Below, one piece after another: positions 7,825 to 15,836 of a stretch of DNA of 64,000 bases. Both the position numbers and the translations under genes were made by a program. This DNA comes from RHKX01 sp963826475 (GTDB taxonomy: Bacteria; Actinomycetota; Thermoleophilia; Solirubrobacterales; 70-9). How positions within the stretch are numbered: position 1 is the first letter of the stretch; every line of letters begins with the position of its first letter. Where the stretch lies: NCBI GenBank assembly GCA_963826475.1, contig CAWGXC010000003.1:1054001-1118000 (forward strand), given 5' to 3'. The notes beneath the pieces are model-generated. The model saw only the letters and a list, made by a program, of their open reading frames with translations, made no database searches and was not told where the DNA came from.

Positions 7825-9288
7825 ATGGAGATCCCACCGCCCATCCGCTATGCAACACGGGGCGGAGGGAGCATCGCTTTCCAGTGCCTCGGCACCGAAT
7901 CCCCCGACCTGATCTCGATCTCCGATCCGCCGACTCACCTCGATCTGATCTGGACTGATTCGGGATACGTCGATGTCATGCTCCGACTCGCGGAGGGACG
8001 ACGGATGATCTCCTACGACCGGCGGGGCACGGGCCTCTCGGACGCGCTTGACGGCGCGCCGACGCTCGAGGGACAAGCGCTCGATCTCGCTGCCGTGATG
8101 GACGAGGCCGGATCTGATCGGAGCGTTCTCTTCGGGTACGGCGGCTCGGCGGCAATCGCTGCGTACTTCGCCGCAACCCGGCCCGAGCGAGTCGACCGAC
8201 TGATCCTTCTCGCTCCGTGGGACCGCGGGTGGCAGAGCGATGAGGACGGCTGGCTCCCGGAGGAGCGCGAGGGGGCGATGGCGAAGCTCGACGCCGCCCT
8301 CGACCACTGGGGCGAGGGACTGATGCTCGACTTCGTCGCGCCGTCCCTCAACTCCGCGCGGAACCGTCGCCTGTTCGCGATGCTCGAACGTGCATCAGCG
8401 AGCCGGGCGCTCGCCCGTTCTGCGTTTGGGGTGGCGATCCGCACCGACATCTCCACGGTGCTCCCCTCAATCCAGGCGCCGGCACTGGTTCTGCGACATC
8501 GCGACAACCCGATTCCTGCCGCCGTGGTGTCCCGGGTCGCCGACCAGATCCCGGATTCCCACCTCGTCGAGCTGGGCTATGAGGGGCGGCCACGCGGCAT
8601 GGCGGACTTCTGGATGCCCGTCGTCGACGAGATCAACGAGTGGCTGACCGGAACTCGATCCTCGGCGAGCCCCCACGCGATCACCACGTTGCTGTTCACC
8701 GACATCGTCGGCTCCACGGCTCATGCGGCCCGCGTCGGCGACGCGGCGTGGCGGGCGACGCTCGTGACACATGACGACATCCTGCACGACCTCGTCGACC
8801 AGGAGGGCGGCCGACTGATCAAGAACATCGGCGATGGTTCGCTCAGCACGTTCGACGGGCCCGTACAAGCGATTCGTTGCGCCGGAATGCTGATGGACGC
8901 GATGCGCCCGTTCGATCTCGAGATTCGAGCCGGCGTTCATACCGGGGAATGCGAGCGGGTGGGCCTGGACGTCGCCGGTATGGCGGTGCACGTGGGCGCG
9001 AGGGTCGAAGCTGAGGCGAGGCCGGGTGAGGTCCTGGTCACCCGGGCCGCGAGAGATCTGAGCCAGGGGGCAGGTCTGAATTTCGCCTCGCGCGGCAAGA
9101 CCACCCTGAAGGGAGTCCCGGGCCAGTGGGAGCTCTTCGGGGTCACCCCCGCTCCCGCCGCGCACGTTTGCCCCGCGCCGGCGCAGAAGCTTCGCCTCGG
9201 CGACCGAGTCGTGCTGAAGACGGCTCGACGCGCCCCGCTTCTCTTACGGGCGATGAGCCAACTGACAAAACCGCGGCGGGATCGCTGA
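7825..9288 (+). CDS. alpha/beta-hydrolase fused to class III adenylate/guanylate cyclase
   Basis: 487 aa. Residues 1-270 are an alpha/beta-hydrolase fold (YDRRGTGLSD, FAATRPERVDRLILLAP). Residues 285-450 are a class III nucleotide cyclase: metal-binding aspartates D293 (LLFTDIVGST) and D337 (NIGDGSLSTF), then GVHTGE and an RVEAEARPGEVLV segment. The fusion is known in actinobacteria and probably couples ligand sensing to cyclic nucleotide synthesis. In the hydrolase part, GYGGSAA (from residue 104) stands where GxSxGG is expected, so the serine nucleophile is Gly106. That suggests a sensor domain without hydrolase activity. ATG 7825 was preferred to TTG 7816, which lacks space for an RBS. Confidence 0.85.
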   Translation: MEIPPPIRYATRGGGSIAFQCLGTESPDLISISDPPTHLDLIWTDSGYVDVMLRLAEGRRMISYDRRGTGLSDALDGAPTLEGQALDLAAVMDEAGSDRSVLFGYGGSAAIAAYFAATRPERVDRLILLAPWDRGWQSDEDGWLPEEREGAMAKLDAALDHWGEGLMLDFVAPSLNSARNRRLFAMLERASASRALARSAFGVAIRTDISTVLPSIQAPALVLRHRDNPIPAAVVSRVADQIPDSHLVELGYEGRPRGMADFWMPVVDEINEWLTGTRSSASPHAITTLLFTDIVGSTAHAARVGDAAWRATLVTHDDILHDLVDQEGGRLIKNIGDGSLSTFDGPVQAIRCAGMLMDAMRPFDLEIRAGVHTGECERVGLDVAGMAVHVGARVEAEARPGEVLVTRAARDLSQGAGLNFASRGKTTLKGVPGQWELFGVTPAPAAHVCPAPAQKLRLGDRVVLKTARRAPLLLRAMSQLTKPRRDR

Positions 9289-9304
9289 AGGGACCCTTGT
9301 TGCT

Positions 9305-9327
9305 ACCGGTTACCGGGCCGCTAACCG
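9305..9327 (+). terminator. possible terminator hairpin after cyclase gene
   Basis: CGGTTA and TAACCG flank a GC-rich loop just after the cyclase stop codon. No T-tract follows. The rest of 9289-9548 holds no gene that I can see. Confidence 0.25.
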
Positions 9328-9548
9328 CCGCGACGCCTGGGTCCGTTCGCAGTTCTTCGCACCTGCTGGAGCCAGGAACGTGCTCTCAGGCCTGCGATCG
9401 AGGCGGGGGGCCGGGCCCGTTGGACTGATCGAGAACTCAGGAATTTCGTTTGACAACTTGATCCTTATCTGAGAGCGTCGGCTCAACGTGCCCCTCGATC
9501 TGGGTCGGCACAACAACGGGGGCCCCGCGGGCTCCAGGGGGAGGCCCC

Positions 9549-11390
9549 ATGAGTGTCGAGGCCGGGGAGCCAACCGGCGAGACGGGATTGGGAAACAAAA
9601 TGGTCGTCAACCGAGCGCGACGCACGATCGTCGCCACGATCGGCGCGCTCACGCTCGCGGCCCTGACCCCGGCCGCCGCGGGCGCGGTCACCTTCGCGCC
9701 CCAGACGACCCATCCGATCGGCGGCAGCCCCTACTCGATCGCCGCCGGCGACTTCAACGCCGACGCCGACCCCGACCTCGCGGTCGCCAGGTCCAGCACC
9801 GACAGCGTCGCGGTCCTGCTCGGGGGCGCCGGCGGGGGCTTCTCCCTGCCGACCTCGCTCGCCGCCGGTGACGCCCCAGTCTCGGTTGCGACCGGCGACT
9901 TCAACGGCGACTCCGATCCCGACCTCGCGGTGGCCAACTACCTGTCCGACACTGTCTCGGTGTTGCTCGGGAGGCCCGGCGGCGGGTTCGGCCCGCAGAC
10001 CACCTACGCCGCCGGCGACGGCCCATTCTCCGTTGCCGTCGGCCATTTCGACGGCGGCTCCGATCCCGACCTCGCGGTGGCCGACTTCGAATCGGGCACG
10101 GTCTCGGTCCTCCTCGGCGGCCCCGGCGGCACGTTCGGGCCCCGCATCGGCTACGCCACCGGTATCTACCCGCGCTCGGTCGCCACCGGCGACTTCAATG
10201 GCGACTCTGACCCGGACCTCGCGGTGGCCAACTCCTCCTCCGGCACCATCTCGGTGCGGCTCGGGGGCGCCGGCGGCAGCTTCGGGCCGGAGACCACATT
10301 CGCGGCCGGGGATGAGCCCCGCTCACTGGTGATCGGCGAATTCAACGGGGACTCCGACCCGGACCTCGCGGTCGCCAACACCTTCGACGGAGCCGTCTCG
10401 GTGCTGCTCGGGGGCGCCGGGGGCAACTTCGGCCCACCGACCCCGTTCGCGGTCGGCGGCAACGTTCGCCAGATCGTGGTCGGCGACTTCGACAGCGACT
10501 CCTATCCCGACCTCGCGATTGCCAACTCCGTCTTCGACAATGTCGCGGTGCTGCTCGGCGAAGGCGGCGGCAGCTTCGGGCCCCCGACGAGCTTCGCCGC
10601 CGGCCGCTCCGCCTTCTCACTCGCGACCGCCGACTTCGACGGCGACTCCGCCCCCGACCTCGCGGCCGGCAACCTCACCGCTGCGAGCCTCTCGATACTC
10701 ACCAACTCGACGCCGCTGCTGGGCTTCAGCCCCGCCTCCTTGCGGTTCGGCTCCTCCCTAGCGGGCACGACCAGTCCCTCGCGACGCGTTGCCGTGAGCA
10801 ACGTCTCGCCCAATCCGCTGAGCGTCGATGCCGTGCGGGTGGTCGGGACCCATCCACTGGACTTCGCCGTCGTCGCCGACGGCTGCAGCGGCACCCAGCT
10901 CCCGCTCGGCGGAACGTGCCTGGTCAAGGTCGCGTTCACGCCGACAACGGGTGGGACCCGTGACGCCTCGCTAGAGGTGGACTCCGCCGCTCCGGGCAGC
11001 CCCGACGCGATCCCGCTCGGCGGTCGCGGCGCCAACTGCGAGCAGACCGCGACGATGATCGGCACCCCTGGCAACGACGACCTGCATGGCACGCCCGGCG
11101 ACGACATCGTCGATCTGCTCGGCGGCGACGACAGCTTCCGCGGCGGCGGCGGCAACGACATCGTCTGCGGCGACAGCGGCGATGACGAGCTGCACGGTGG
11201 GGACGGGGGCGACACGCTCAGGGGCAACCCCGGCAACGACGAGCTTCGCGGCGGCGGCGCGGACGACTCCCTCTTCGGCGGCCTCGACGACGATGCGCTG
11301 TTCGGCGGCGCCGGCTCGGCTGACGCCTGCGCGGGCAACTCCGGCGTCGACAGCGCCGCCTTCTGCGAGATCCTGAGCGGGTTCCCGTAG
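9549..11390 (+). CDS. secreted FG-GAP/VCBS repeat protein with Hydin-like and RTX calcium-binding domains
   Basis: 613 aa. A signal peptide starts near the internal Met at residue 18 (MVVNRARR, then a hydrophobic stretch and AAAGA). Seven 49-residue repeats follow, each with a GDFNGDSDPDLAVA-type calcium-loop motif (about 62-375). Residues about 390-490 resemble an Ig-like choice-of-anchor D/ASPM-SPD-2-Hydin domain (NVSPNPLSVDAVRV, CLVKVAFTPT). The C-terminal 110 residues are Gly/Asp-rich RTX nonapeptides. It is probably an extracellular Ca2+-dependent, beta-propeller-like adhesion or matrix protein. The ATG at 9549 has a strong AGGGGGAGG; ATG 9600 would remove a 17-residue leader and cannot be excluded. 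Confidence 0.82.
   Translation: MSVEAGEPTGETGLGNKMVVNRARRTIVATIGALTLAALTPAAAGAVTFAPQTTHPIGGSPYSIAAGDFNADADPDLAVARSSTDSVAVLLGGAGGGFSLPTSLAAGDAPVSVATGDFNGDSDPDLAVANYLSDTVSVLLGRPGGGFGPQTTYAAGDGPFSVAVGHFDGGSDPDLAVADFESGTVSVLLGGPGGTFGPRIGYATGIYPRSVATGDFNGDSDPDLAVANSSSGTISVRLGGAGGSFGPETTFAAGDEPRSLVIGEFNGDSDPDLAVANTFDGAVSVLLGGAGGNFGPPTPFAVGGNVRQIVVGDFDSDSYPDLAIANSVFDNVAVLLGEGGGSFGPPTSFAAGRSAFSLATADFDGDSAPDLAAGNLTAASLSILTNSTPLLGFSPASLRFGSSLAGTTSPSRRVAVSNVSPNPLSVDAVRVVGTHPLDFAVVADGCSGTQLPLGGTCLVKVAFTPTTGGTRDASLEVDSAAPGSPDAIPLGGRGANCEQTATMIGTPGNDDLHGTPGDDIVDLLGGDDSFRGGGGNDIVCGDSGDDELHGGDGGDTLRGNPGNDELRGGGADDSLFGGLDDDALFGGAGSADACAGNSGVDSAAFCEILSGFP
9747..10680 (+). repeat. seven 147-bp in-frame tandem repeats (FG-GAP units)
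   Basis: Copies of the GGC GAC TTC AAC-type core begin near 9747, 9894, 10041, 10188, 10335, 10482 and 10629. The spacing is exactly 147 nt (49 codons), and DNA-level similarity between units is high. Confidence 0.85.
11065..11320 (+). repeat. RTX-type Gly/Asp nonapeptide repeats
   Basis: About eight degenerate GGxGxDxLx units (GNDDLHGTP, GGDDSFRGG, GNDELRGGG and others) encoded in the 3' end of the FG-GAP gene. Such units bind calcium in parallel beta-rolls of secreted proteins. Confidence 0.75.
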
Positions 11391-11599
11391 CCTAGGCCAG
11401 GCCTCAGGCCTCGCCTTCGTAGTAGTCGACCGAGCTGTCCCGCCGGACGATCACGTTCTCAGCGTGGCCGGGGGACGTAGTGGCCGCTGGTCGGAGTGCG
11501 CGCCCTCGGCGACTTCTTCCAGATCCTCAGCCCGGGCAACCTGCCGTTCGAAGTCCGCGCCACGTACATGTTGGGCTTTACCGCCTACGGATGGTGGTT
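11391..11599. other. stretch without a convincing gene
   Basis: A 56-codon plus-strand frame (GTG near 11493, VRALGDFFQILSPG to a TGA near 11660) and a short minus-strand tail ending at 11404 are open, but neither has an RBS or a recognisable family. They may be debris of the same decayed insertion. GGCC-rich palindromes at 11394-11415 could terminate the FG-GAP gene. Confidence 0.4.
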
Positions 11600-11986
11600 G
11601 CTCAGGCGGCTACGACCAGATTGGTCAGGACGACCCGCTGGATTCGCTTTGTCGACTCCTTGAGGTGCTTCAGGACTTGGTGGTCCCACCCCTTGATCTC
11701 GACCCCAAGGTTCGGCGCTGAGAGTCACGCCGACTTGGAAGTCCGAGAGGTCTTGCGCGAACCTCGAAAAGACTCTGGGCTGGACGAGTTCCTCCTCGTC
11801 GGCATACCCTTTGTTGCTCCGGATGTGCTGGGCCCACGGGCGGGCTACGCCGCGGTAGGTCACGGCCGTCGATGTCGCGAAATCCCGCCACTGGTGGACG
11901 GCCTCACGACTCATGAGCAGCCTCGGGTCGTACGGGAGTGAGCCAAACGACTCGCTCGGTACCGCCCCTGTTACCCCGGTCTTCAT
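11600..11986 (-). pseudogene. truncated, frameshifted restriction-modification / N6-adenine DNA methylase-like gene
   Basis: An ATG at 11986, preceded by GGGAGGGGAG, opens a frame with SREAVHQWRDFA and ADEEELVQPRVFSRFAQDL. This resembles the N-terminus of large type II/ISP restriction-methylase proteins. Near 11715 (after VGVTLSA) the frame turns into Pro/Arg-rich nonsense that ends at 11585. The next frame carries on sensibly (LGVEIKGWDHQVL to RVVLTNLVVAA) to a TGA near 11600. The catalytic methylase and endonuclease parts are absent. It is therefore a decayed 5' fragment, next to tRNA genes that often serve as integration sites. The family call rests on sequence feel and needs a search. Confidence 0.5.
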
Positions 11987-12050
11987 CCCGCTCCCCTCCC
12001 GATCGCGCTTGATTGGAACACGACCGCTCGAGAAGCGGGCTTCCCTGTTA

Positions 12051-12124
12051 TCGGGGCGACTGGATTTGAACCAGCGACCTTTCGACCCCCAGTCGAATGC
12101 GCTACCAAGCTGCGCCACGCCCCG
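12051..12124 (-). tRNA. tRNA-Pro(GGG)
   Basis: 74 nt. The acceptor CGGGGCG pairs with CGCCCCG. The anticodon loop CTGGGGG gives GGG, and a normal TTC-containing T-arm is present. Discriminator A; CCA is not encoded. Confidence 0.93.
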
Positions 12125-12186
12125 TGCGTGTCCGATGATGATGCCGCACTGCGCCCCTCGGCGCGGAACGCCATCGGCGGATCGAA

Positions 12187-12258
12187 AGCGGGCGACCGGA
12201 CTCGAACCGGCTCTTTCAGCTTGGAAGGCTGATGTGCAACCAGGAACACTTCGCCCGC
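12187..12258 (-). tRNA. tRNA-Gly(TCC)
   Basis: 72 nt. The acceptor GCGGGCG pairs with CGCCCGC. The anticodon loop CTTCCAA gives TCC. Discriminator T; CCA is not encoded. It lies upstream of tRNA-Pro(GGG) on the same strand, 62 nt apart. Confidence 0.92.
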
Positions 12259-12324
12259 AGTGAGCGGCGAGTATAGATTCGAGACCGTCGAGAGCCGTCG
12301 AGGCCCCCGCCGCGGGCGCCTCGG

Positions 12325-12909
12325 CTACTTGCGGTAGCCGAAGTCCAGCGTGTAGGTCCCGGCGCTCTTCTTCCGTTTGTCGGGCGAGCCCCAGCGAACC
12401 CCGACACCCACGTCGGTGTAGGAGCCGTCGAGGATGTTGGCGCGGTGCGGTGCGCTGCCCATCCAGGCATCGACGATCGCTCGCGGAGATCCCTTGCGTC
12501 GGGGACCCCACGCGATGTTCTCAGCGGCACCCCAGTTGCATCCGCAGGGGAGGTAGTTGGTCCTGGCGTAGCGGCCGGTCAGCGCGGGCTCCCCCGGGCA
12601 GGTGTGATCGAAGCAGTCGGTGGCCTGCATGTGCGCCGAGTGGTTCTCGGCCGCGCCGTCGAGCGCACCGCGGGCATGGACCTTGCGTAGGCCACGCTTG
12701 GCGCGCTCACGGTTGATCAGGCAGACCACCATCTTCGAGGCCTTCTCGCTCGAGATCCTGCGGGGGGCGCTGTCGGAGCCGGGGCAGGTCGCGGCGGATG
12801 CCGTCGCGGGTGCGGGCAGCGGAGATGGACCGCCGATGGCGGCAAGCATCAGTAGGGCCGCTGCCAGGGCGATTGCGGCCGGCAGCTGGGAACGTCGCGG
12901 GTGTGTCAT
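12325..12909 (-). CDS. secreted CAP (SCP/PR-1) domain protein, Cys-rich
   Basis: 194 aa with a signal peptide (MTHPRRSQ, then a long Ala/Leu core ending near ASAA). A CAP domain spans about 55-190: CLINRERAKRGL, the putative cavity histidines in NHSAHMQ and CFDHTCPGE, the ENIAWG motif, then HRANILDGSYTDVGVGV. Mature protein carries six cysteines, all matched in the paralogue at 14289-14858, which is more than most bacterial CAP proteins have. It probably acts outside the cell; CAP proteins bind lipids or act in envelope processes, but no activity can be named. A GAGAGG RBS precedes the ATG. Confidence 0.85.
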   Translation of the reverse strand: MTHPRRSQLPAAIALAAALLMLAAIGGPSPLPAPATASAATCPGSDSAPRRISSEKASKMVVCLINRERAKRGLRKVHARGALDGAAENHSAHMQATDCFDHTCPGEPALTGRYARTNYLPCGCNWGAAENIAWGPRRKGSPRAIVDAWMGSAPHRANILDGSYTDVGVGVRWGSPDKRKKSAGTYTLDFGYRK

Positions 12910-13064
12910 TTCGACCTCTCGGGGCTGGGGTCAGGAACGTCGCCTTACGCGCGAACGGGAATTATTAGCGAATGGTTAGGACGGCTTGAGGGATGGACCC
13001 CTAAAAAACCCGCTGTTAGCGACAATTGCGTCGGAATCCTGACGCATTGATCACGATGTGAAGC

Positions 13065-14237
13065 CTATTTGAGGCTTTTGCGAGCGATCAGCAGGATGAT
13101 CCCGCCGGCGGCTGCAACTCCTGCCATCAGCAGATAGACGACGTCCGCGCTGGCGCTTTCGAGGAGCCACCCCCCGAGCAGAGGCCCGGCCGTGTATCCG
13201 ATCGCGTAAACGAAGTTGAGACCCCCGTATGCGAGCCCGCGGTCGAAGTCGCCGAACGTATCGTCGAGCCAGGGAACGGCGGCCGCGAAGCCGATGCTCT
13301 GACCCGCGCCGAAGACGAGCAGAGCCGCTCCCGCCCCGACCAGGCTTCCGCTCAGGGCGAGCAGGACGCCTGACAACGCGACGACGGCCGCTCCCAGGAC
13401 GACGATCGGACGACGTCCGCGCCTGTCGCCGGCCTTCCCCGCGATCGGTGCGATCAGGTCGAGCGCCGCGGTCAGGGCGAAGATCAGCCCGATTGCCGCC
13501 GTTGCCGTCCCCAGCCGGCGATCGAGATCGAGCGGCACCGTGAAGTCGATCATGCCGAGAAAGGAGGCGCCGGCCACGACGACCGCCCCCGGTGCGATGA
13601 CCGCGGGGCGGAGCAGAACCGCGGCGATTCCGGCGGGTGATTCCGTCGGCGGGGCCGCGGGCGTCGTACGAGGGAGGATCGCCAGGCCGGCGGCGAACAT
13701 CCCGGCGGCCGTCGCCGCGACCAGAAGGAAGGGCGCCTCGAAGGCGATCTCCCCGCCGGCGACGCCGCCGATTGCGGGACCGGCGATCGCGCCGAAGCTG
13801 TTCGCAGCCAGGGCGTAGCCGATCGCCTCCCCCTTGCGTCCCGGTCGTGCGAGGTCCGAGACGAGAGCGAGCGCGGCCACCCAGCTCGCGGTCGATCCCA
13901 AGCCTTGGACGGCCCGCCCGACCAGAAGCAGCTCCAGCGAGTGGGTGAAGGCGATCAGGAGGGAACCGATTGCCGTCAGCACCAGGCCGCCGAGCAGAAG
14001 CGGACGGCGGCCGATGCTGTCGGCGAGCCGTCCGACGGGTATCGAGACGAGGAGAATCGGAATCGCATAGGCGCCGAGCGCCAGGCCGAGCGCTGCGTCG
14101 CCGGCTCCGGTGCGCCGCTCGATCTCCGGCAGCAGCGGTGCGATCAACCCCAGCAGGGAGGTTTCGAGCGCGATCGCCGAGATCGCAACCGTCAGGACCG
14201 CGCGTCGGGACCCGTGGAAGCTCCGGAGCGCTGCCAT
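13065..14237 (-). CDS. MFS transporter
   Basis: 390 aa, twelve hydrophobic segments in two halves. The MFS signature between TM2 and TM3 is present as GRLADSIGRRPLLLGG, with a related copy GKAGDRRGRRPIVVLGAA in the second half. This is a drug/metabolite antiporter-like (DHA-type) major facilitator; substrate unknown. It lies between two paralogous CAP genes on the same strand. A TAGCTT 6 nt before the ATG suggests its own leaderless promoter. Confidence 0.85.
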   Translation of the reverse strand: MAALRSFHGSRRAVLTVAISAIALETSLLGLIAPLLPEIERRTGAGDAALGLALGAYAIPILLVSIPVGRLADSIGRRPLLLGGLVLTAIGSLLIAFTHSLELLLVGRAVQGLGSTASWVAALALVSDLARPGRKGEAIGYALAANSFGAIAGPAIGGVAGGEIAFEAPFLLVAATAAGMFAAGLAILPRTTPAAPPTESPAGIAAVLLRPAVIAPGAVVVAGASFLGMIDFTVPLDLDRRLGTATAAIGLIFALTAALDLIAPIAGKAGDRRGRRPIVVLGAAVVALSGVLLALSGSLVGAGAALLVFGAGQSIGFAAAVPWLDDTFGDFDRGLAYGGLNFVYAIGYTAGPLLGGWLLESASADVVYLLMAGVAAAGGIILLIARKSLK

Positions 14238-14243
14238 CCCCCA

Positions 14244-14249
14244 AAGCTA
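14244..14249 (-). promoter_or_regulatory. -10 element, leaderless, for MFS gene
   Basis: TAGCTT on the minus strand, 6 nt before the ATG at 14237. Confidence 0.4.
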
Positions 14250-14288
14250 TCGGCGCCGCGGAGGGTCCCCCTGCGAAGCCGGGGCCGC

Positions 14289-14858
14289 TTAGTGCTTGTA
14301 GCCGAAGTCGGTGGTGTAGGTCACCGAGTTGCGGGCCGAGCCCTCGGCGGGCGTTCCCCAGATCACGCCGATGCCGATGTCCCGATAGCTGCCGTTGAGG
14401 ATGTTCGTGCGGTGCTCGGCGCTGTTCATCCAGGCGTGCATGATGGACTTCGGCGAGCCGTAGGCGCGCTCTCCGTAAGCGAGGTTCTCTCCGACGCCCC
14501 AGTAGCAGTTGCAGGGGAGATAGTCGGCACGCTGCATCCGGGTGACGAGCTCGCCCTCGCCCGGGCATTCGTGGGCGAAGCAGCGGTCGCGGATCATCAG
14601 GCGGCTGTGCTTGCGGGCGGCCTTCGTCTGTTCGCCCTGCAGCTTGAGTGCGTGGAGCCCGCGGCTCGCGCGCTCGTTGTTGATCAGGCAGAGGATGGAC
14701 TTCGACACCTGGTGCTTGGAGAGCTGAGCCGGGGAGGTGTGCGAGGCATTGCATTCGGCGGCGTCCGCTCGGGCTGGCGAGGCGATCGCGGCTGCGAGCA
14801 CGACGAGGGCGAGCATGGACGCGATGAGCAGGGCGGGGATGCGGATCGGGGCGGGCAT
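14289..14858 (-). CDS. secreted CAP (SCP/PR-1) domain protein, Cys-rich paralogue
   Basis: 189 aa, signal peptide then a CAP domain closely parallel to 12325-12909: CLINNERASRGL, KHSRLM, CFAHECPGE, PCNCYWGVGENLAYG, HRTNILNGSYRDIGIGV and a shared YTTDFGYKH-like end. The same six cysteines are kept. A GGAAGGGT RBS precedes the ATG at 14858. The two paralogues suggest duplication around the MFS gene. Confidence 0.85.
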   Translation of the reverse strand: MPAPIRIPALLIASMLALVVLAAAIASPARADAAECNASHTSPAQLSKHQVSKSILCLINNERASRGLHALKLQGEQTKAARKHSRLMIRDRCFAHECPGEGELVTRMQRADYLPCNCYWGVGENLAYGERAYGSPKSIMHAWMNSAEHRTNILNGSYRDIGIGVIWGTPAEGSARNSVTYTTDFGYKH

Positions 14859-14963
14859 ACCCTTCCGATCGGGCAGCCGGCAGCCGGTCTGCAGCCCCGA
14901 CGGCGAATGCGGACGGACGTCCGCCGGAGTCGTCGATACCGCTCGGCGGATTGGACTCGTGAG

Positions 14964-15037
14964 CGGGGCAGCCAGGACTCGAACCTGGAATCGCCGGTTT
15001 TGGAGACCGGTGCCTTAGCCAGTTGGGCCACTGCCCC
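14964..15037 (-). tRNA. tRNA-Trp(CCA)
   Basis: 74 nt. The acceptor GGGGCAG pairs with CTGCCCC. The anticodon stem-loop CCGGT-CTCCAAA-ACCGG gives CCA. No encoded CCA end. Confidence 0.93.
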
Positions 15038-15091
15038 CGCGATCGGGCATCGTAGCCCGGCGGCGCGAGACGCCTCGCGCATGGTGCGCGA

Positions 15092-15175
15092 TGCGGGCGG
15101 AGGGACTCGAACCCCCAAGCTCTTTCGAGCACCGGCACCTAAAGCCGGCGTGTCTTCCAGTTTCACCACGCCCGC
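15092..15175 (-). tRNA. tRNA-Leu(TAG)
   Basis: 84 nt with a long variable arm (class II). The acceptor GCGGGCG pairs with CGCCCGC. The anticodon loop TTTAGGT gives TAG. No encoded CCA end. Confidence 0.93.
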
Positions 15176-15249
15176 GCCCAAATCAGTCTAGGCGCGAGTC
15201 CCGGAGCGCGTCACAAGTTGCAGGTGTAGCGCGCGACCGCGGAAGTTTC

Positions 15250-15255
15250 TATGCT
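15250..15255 (+). promoter_or_regulatory. -10 element for membrane protein at 15264
   Basis: TATGCT, 8 nt before ATG 15264. It supports that start over TTG 15255, which it overlaps. Confidence 0.4.
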
Positions 15256-15263
15256 TGCGATCG

Positions 15264-15827
15264 ATGGCACCGGGAGTGAAGGTACGCGAGGGCTACGAGC
15301 TCTGGCGGCCAAATCGAGAGAAGGCTGGGTCCAAGTCGATGAAAGCGGTCGTCGCTTTCGTCCTGATCGTCTCCGCCGCATTGCTCGTCGTCATCACCCT
15401 CGGCGGCTGGGAACGGCTGCAGAGCCCCGGGGTCGGAGTGATGACGATCGGCTGGGCTGGGCTCTACGTGGTCTTCGCCCTCCTGATTCTGCGCTGGAAC
15501 CGCGGCGTCCTCCCGGTCAGCTCAGCGATGGCGATCATCATGGTGATCTTCGCCGCCGTCGCCGCCGGGAGCTGGTTCGCCCGCGCCAAGGACGGGCTCA
15601 ACTCGCCCGCGCTCCCCGAGGACCTGCTCGGCGTCCTGACGCTCGTCGTCATCCCCCTGCAGATCCTGCTCGTCGTCGTCGCGATGGTGGCCTTCAACCA
15701 GGGTTGGAACGTCGAAGAGGAGCGGCCGATCGAAGGGCGCCGCGGACCGAGCGGTCCCGACTCCAGCGACTCAGGCACTTCGGACTGGAGCGAGTCGCAG
15801 GACCGCACCAGCCCCGCCGCCTCCTAG
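15264..15827 (+). CDS. hypothetical membrane protein
   Basis: 187 aa. The N-terminal 27 residues are polar and basic (MAPGVKVREGYELWRPNR). About four membrane segments follow (about 30-50, 58-75, 83-100, 120-145), then a Ser/Asp/Pro-rich hydrophilic tail. No family recognised. ATG 15264 is favoured because a -10-like TATGCT sits at leaderless distance; ATG 15339 would remove only the polar N-terminus. Confidence 0.6.
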   Translation: MAPGVKVREGYELWRPNREKAGSKSMKAVVAFVLIVSAALLVVITLGGWERLQSPGVGVMTIGWAGLYVVFALLILRWNRGVLPVSSAMAIIMVIFAAVAAGSWFARAKDGLNSPALPEDLLGVLTLVVIPLQILLVVVAMVAFNQGWNVEEERPIEGRRGPSGPDSSDSGTSDWSESQDRTSPAAS

Positions 15828-15836
15828 GCAGCGGAC

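Noticed and set aside
9700..10680. CRISPR-like regular repeats
   Set aside because: The 147-bp periodicity is in-frame coding repetition of FG-GAP units with no variable spacers.
11480..11941. Plus-strand 153-codon frame in the region before the tRNA genes
   Set aside because: No RBS or family, and it opposes the methylase-like fragment that has better coding character.
13051..15138. Minus-strand 695-codon frame crossing the MFS gene, a CAP gene and two tRNA genes
   Set aside because: It reads through tRNA genes and out of frame with the recognised proteins.
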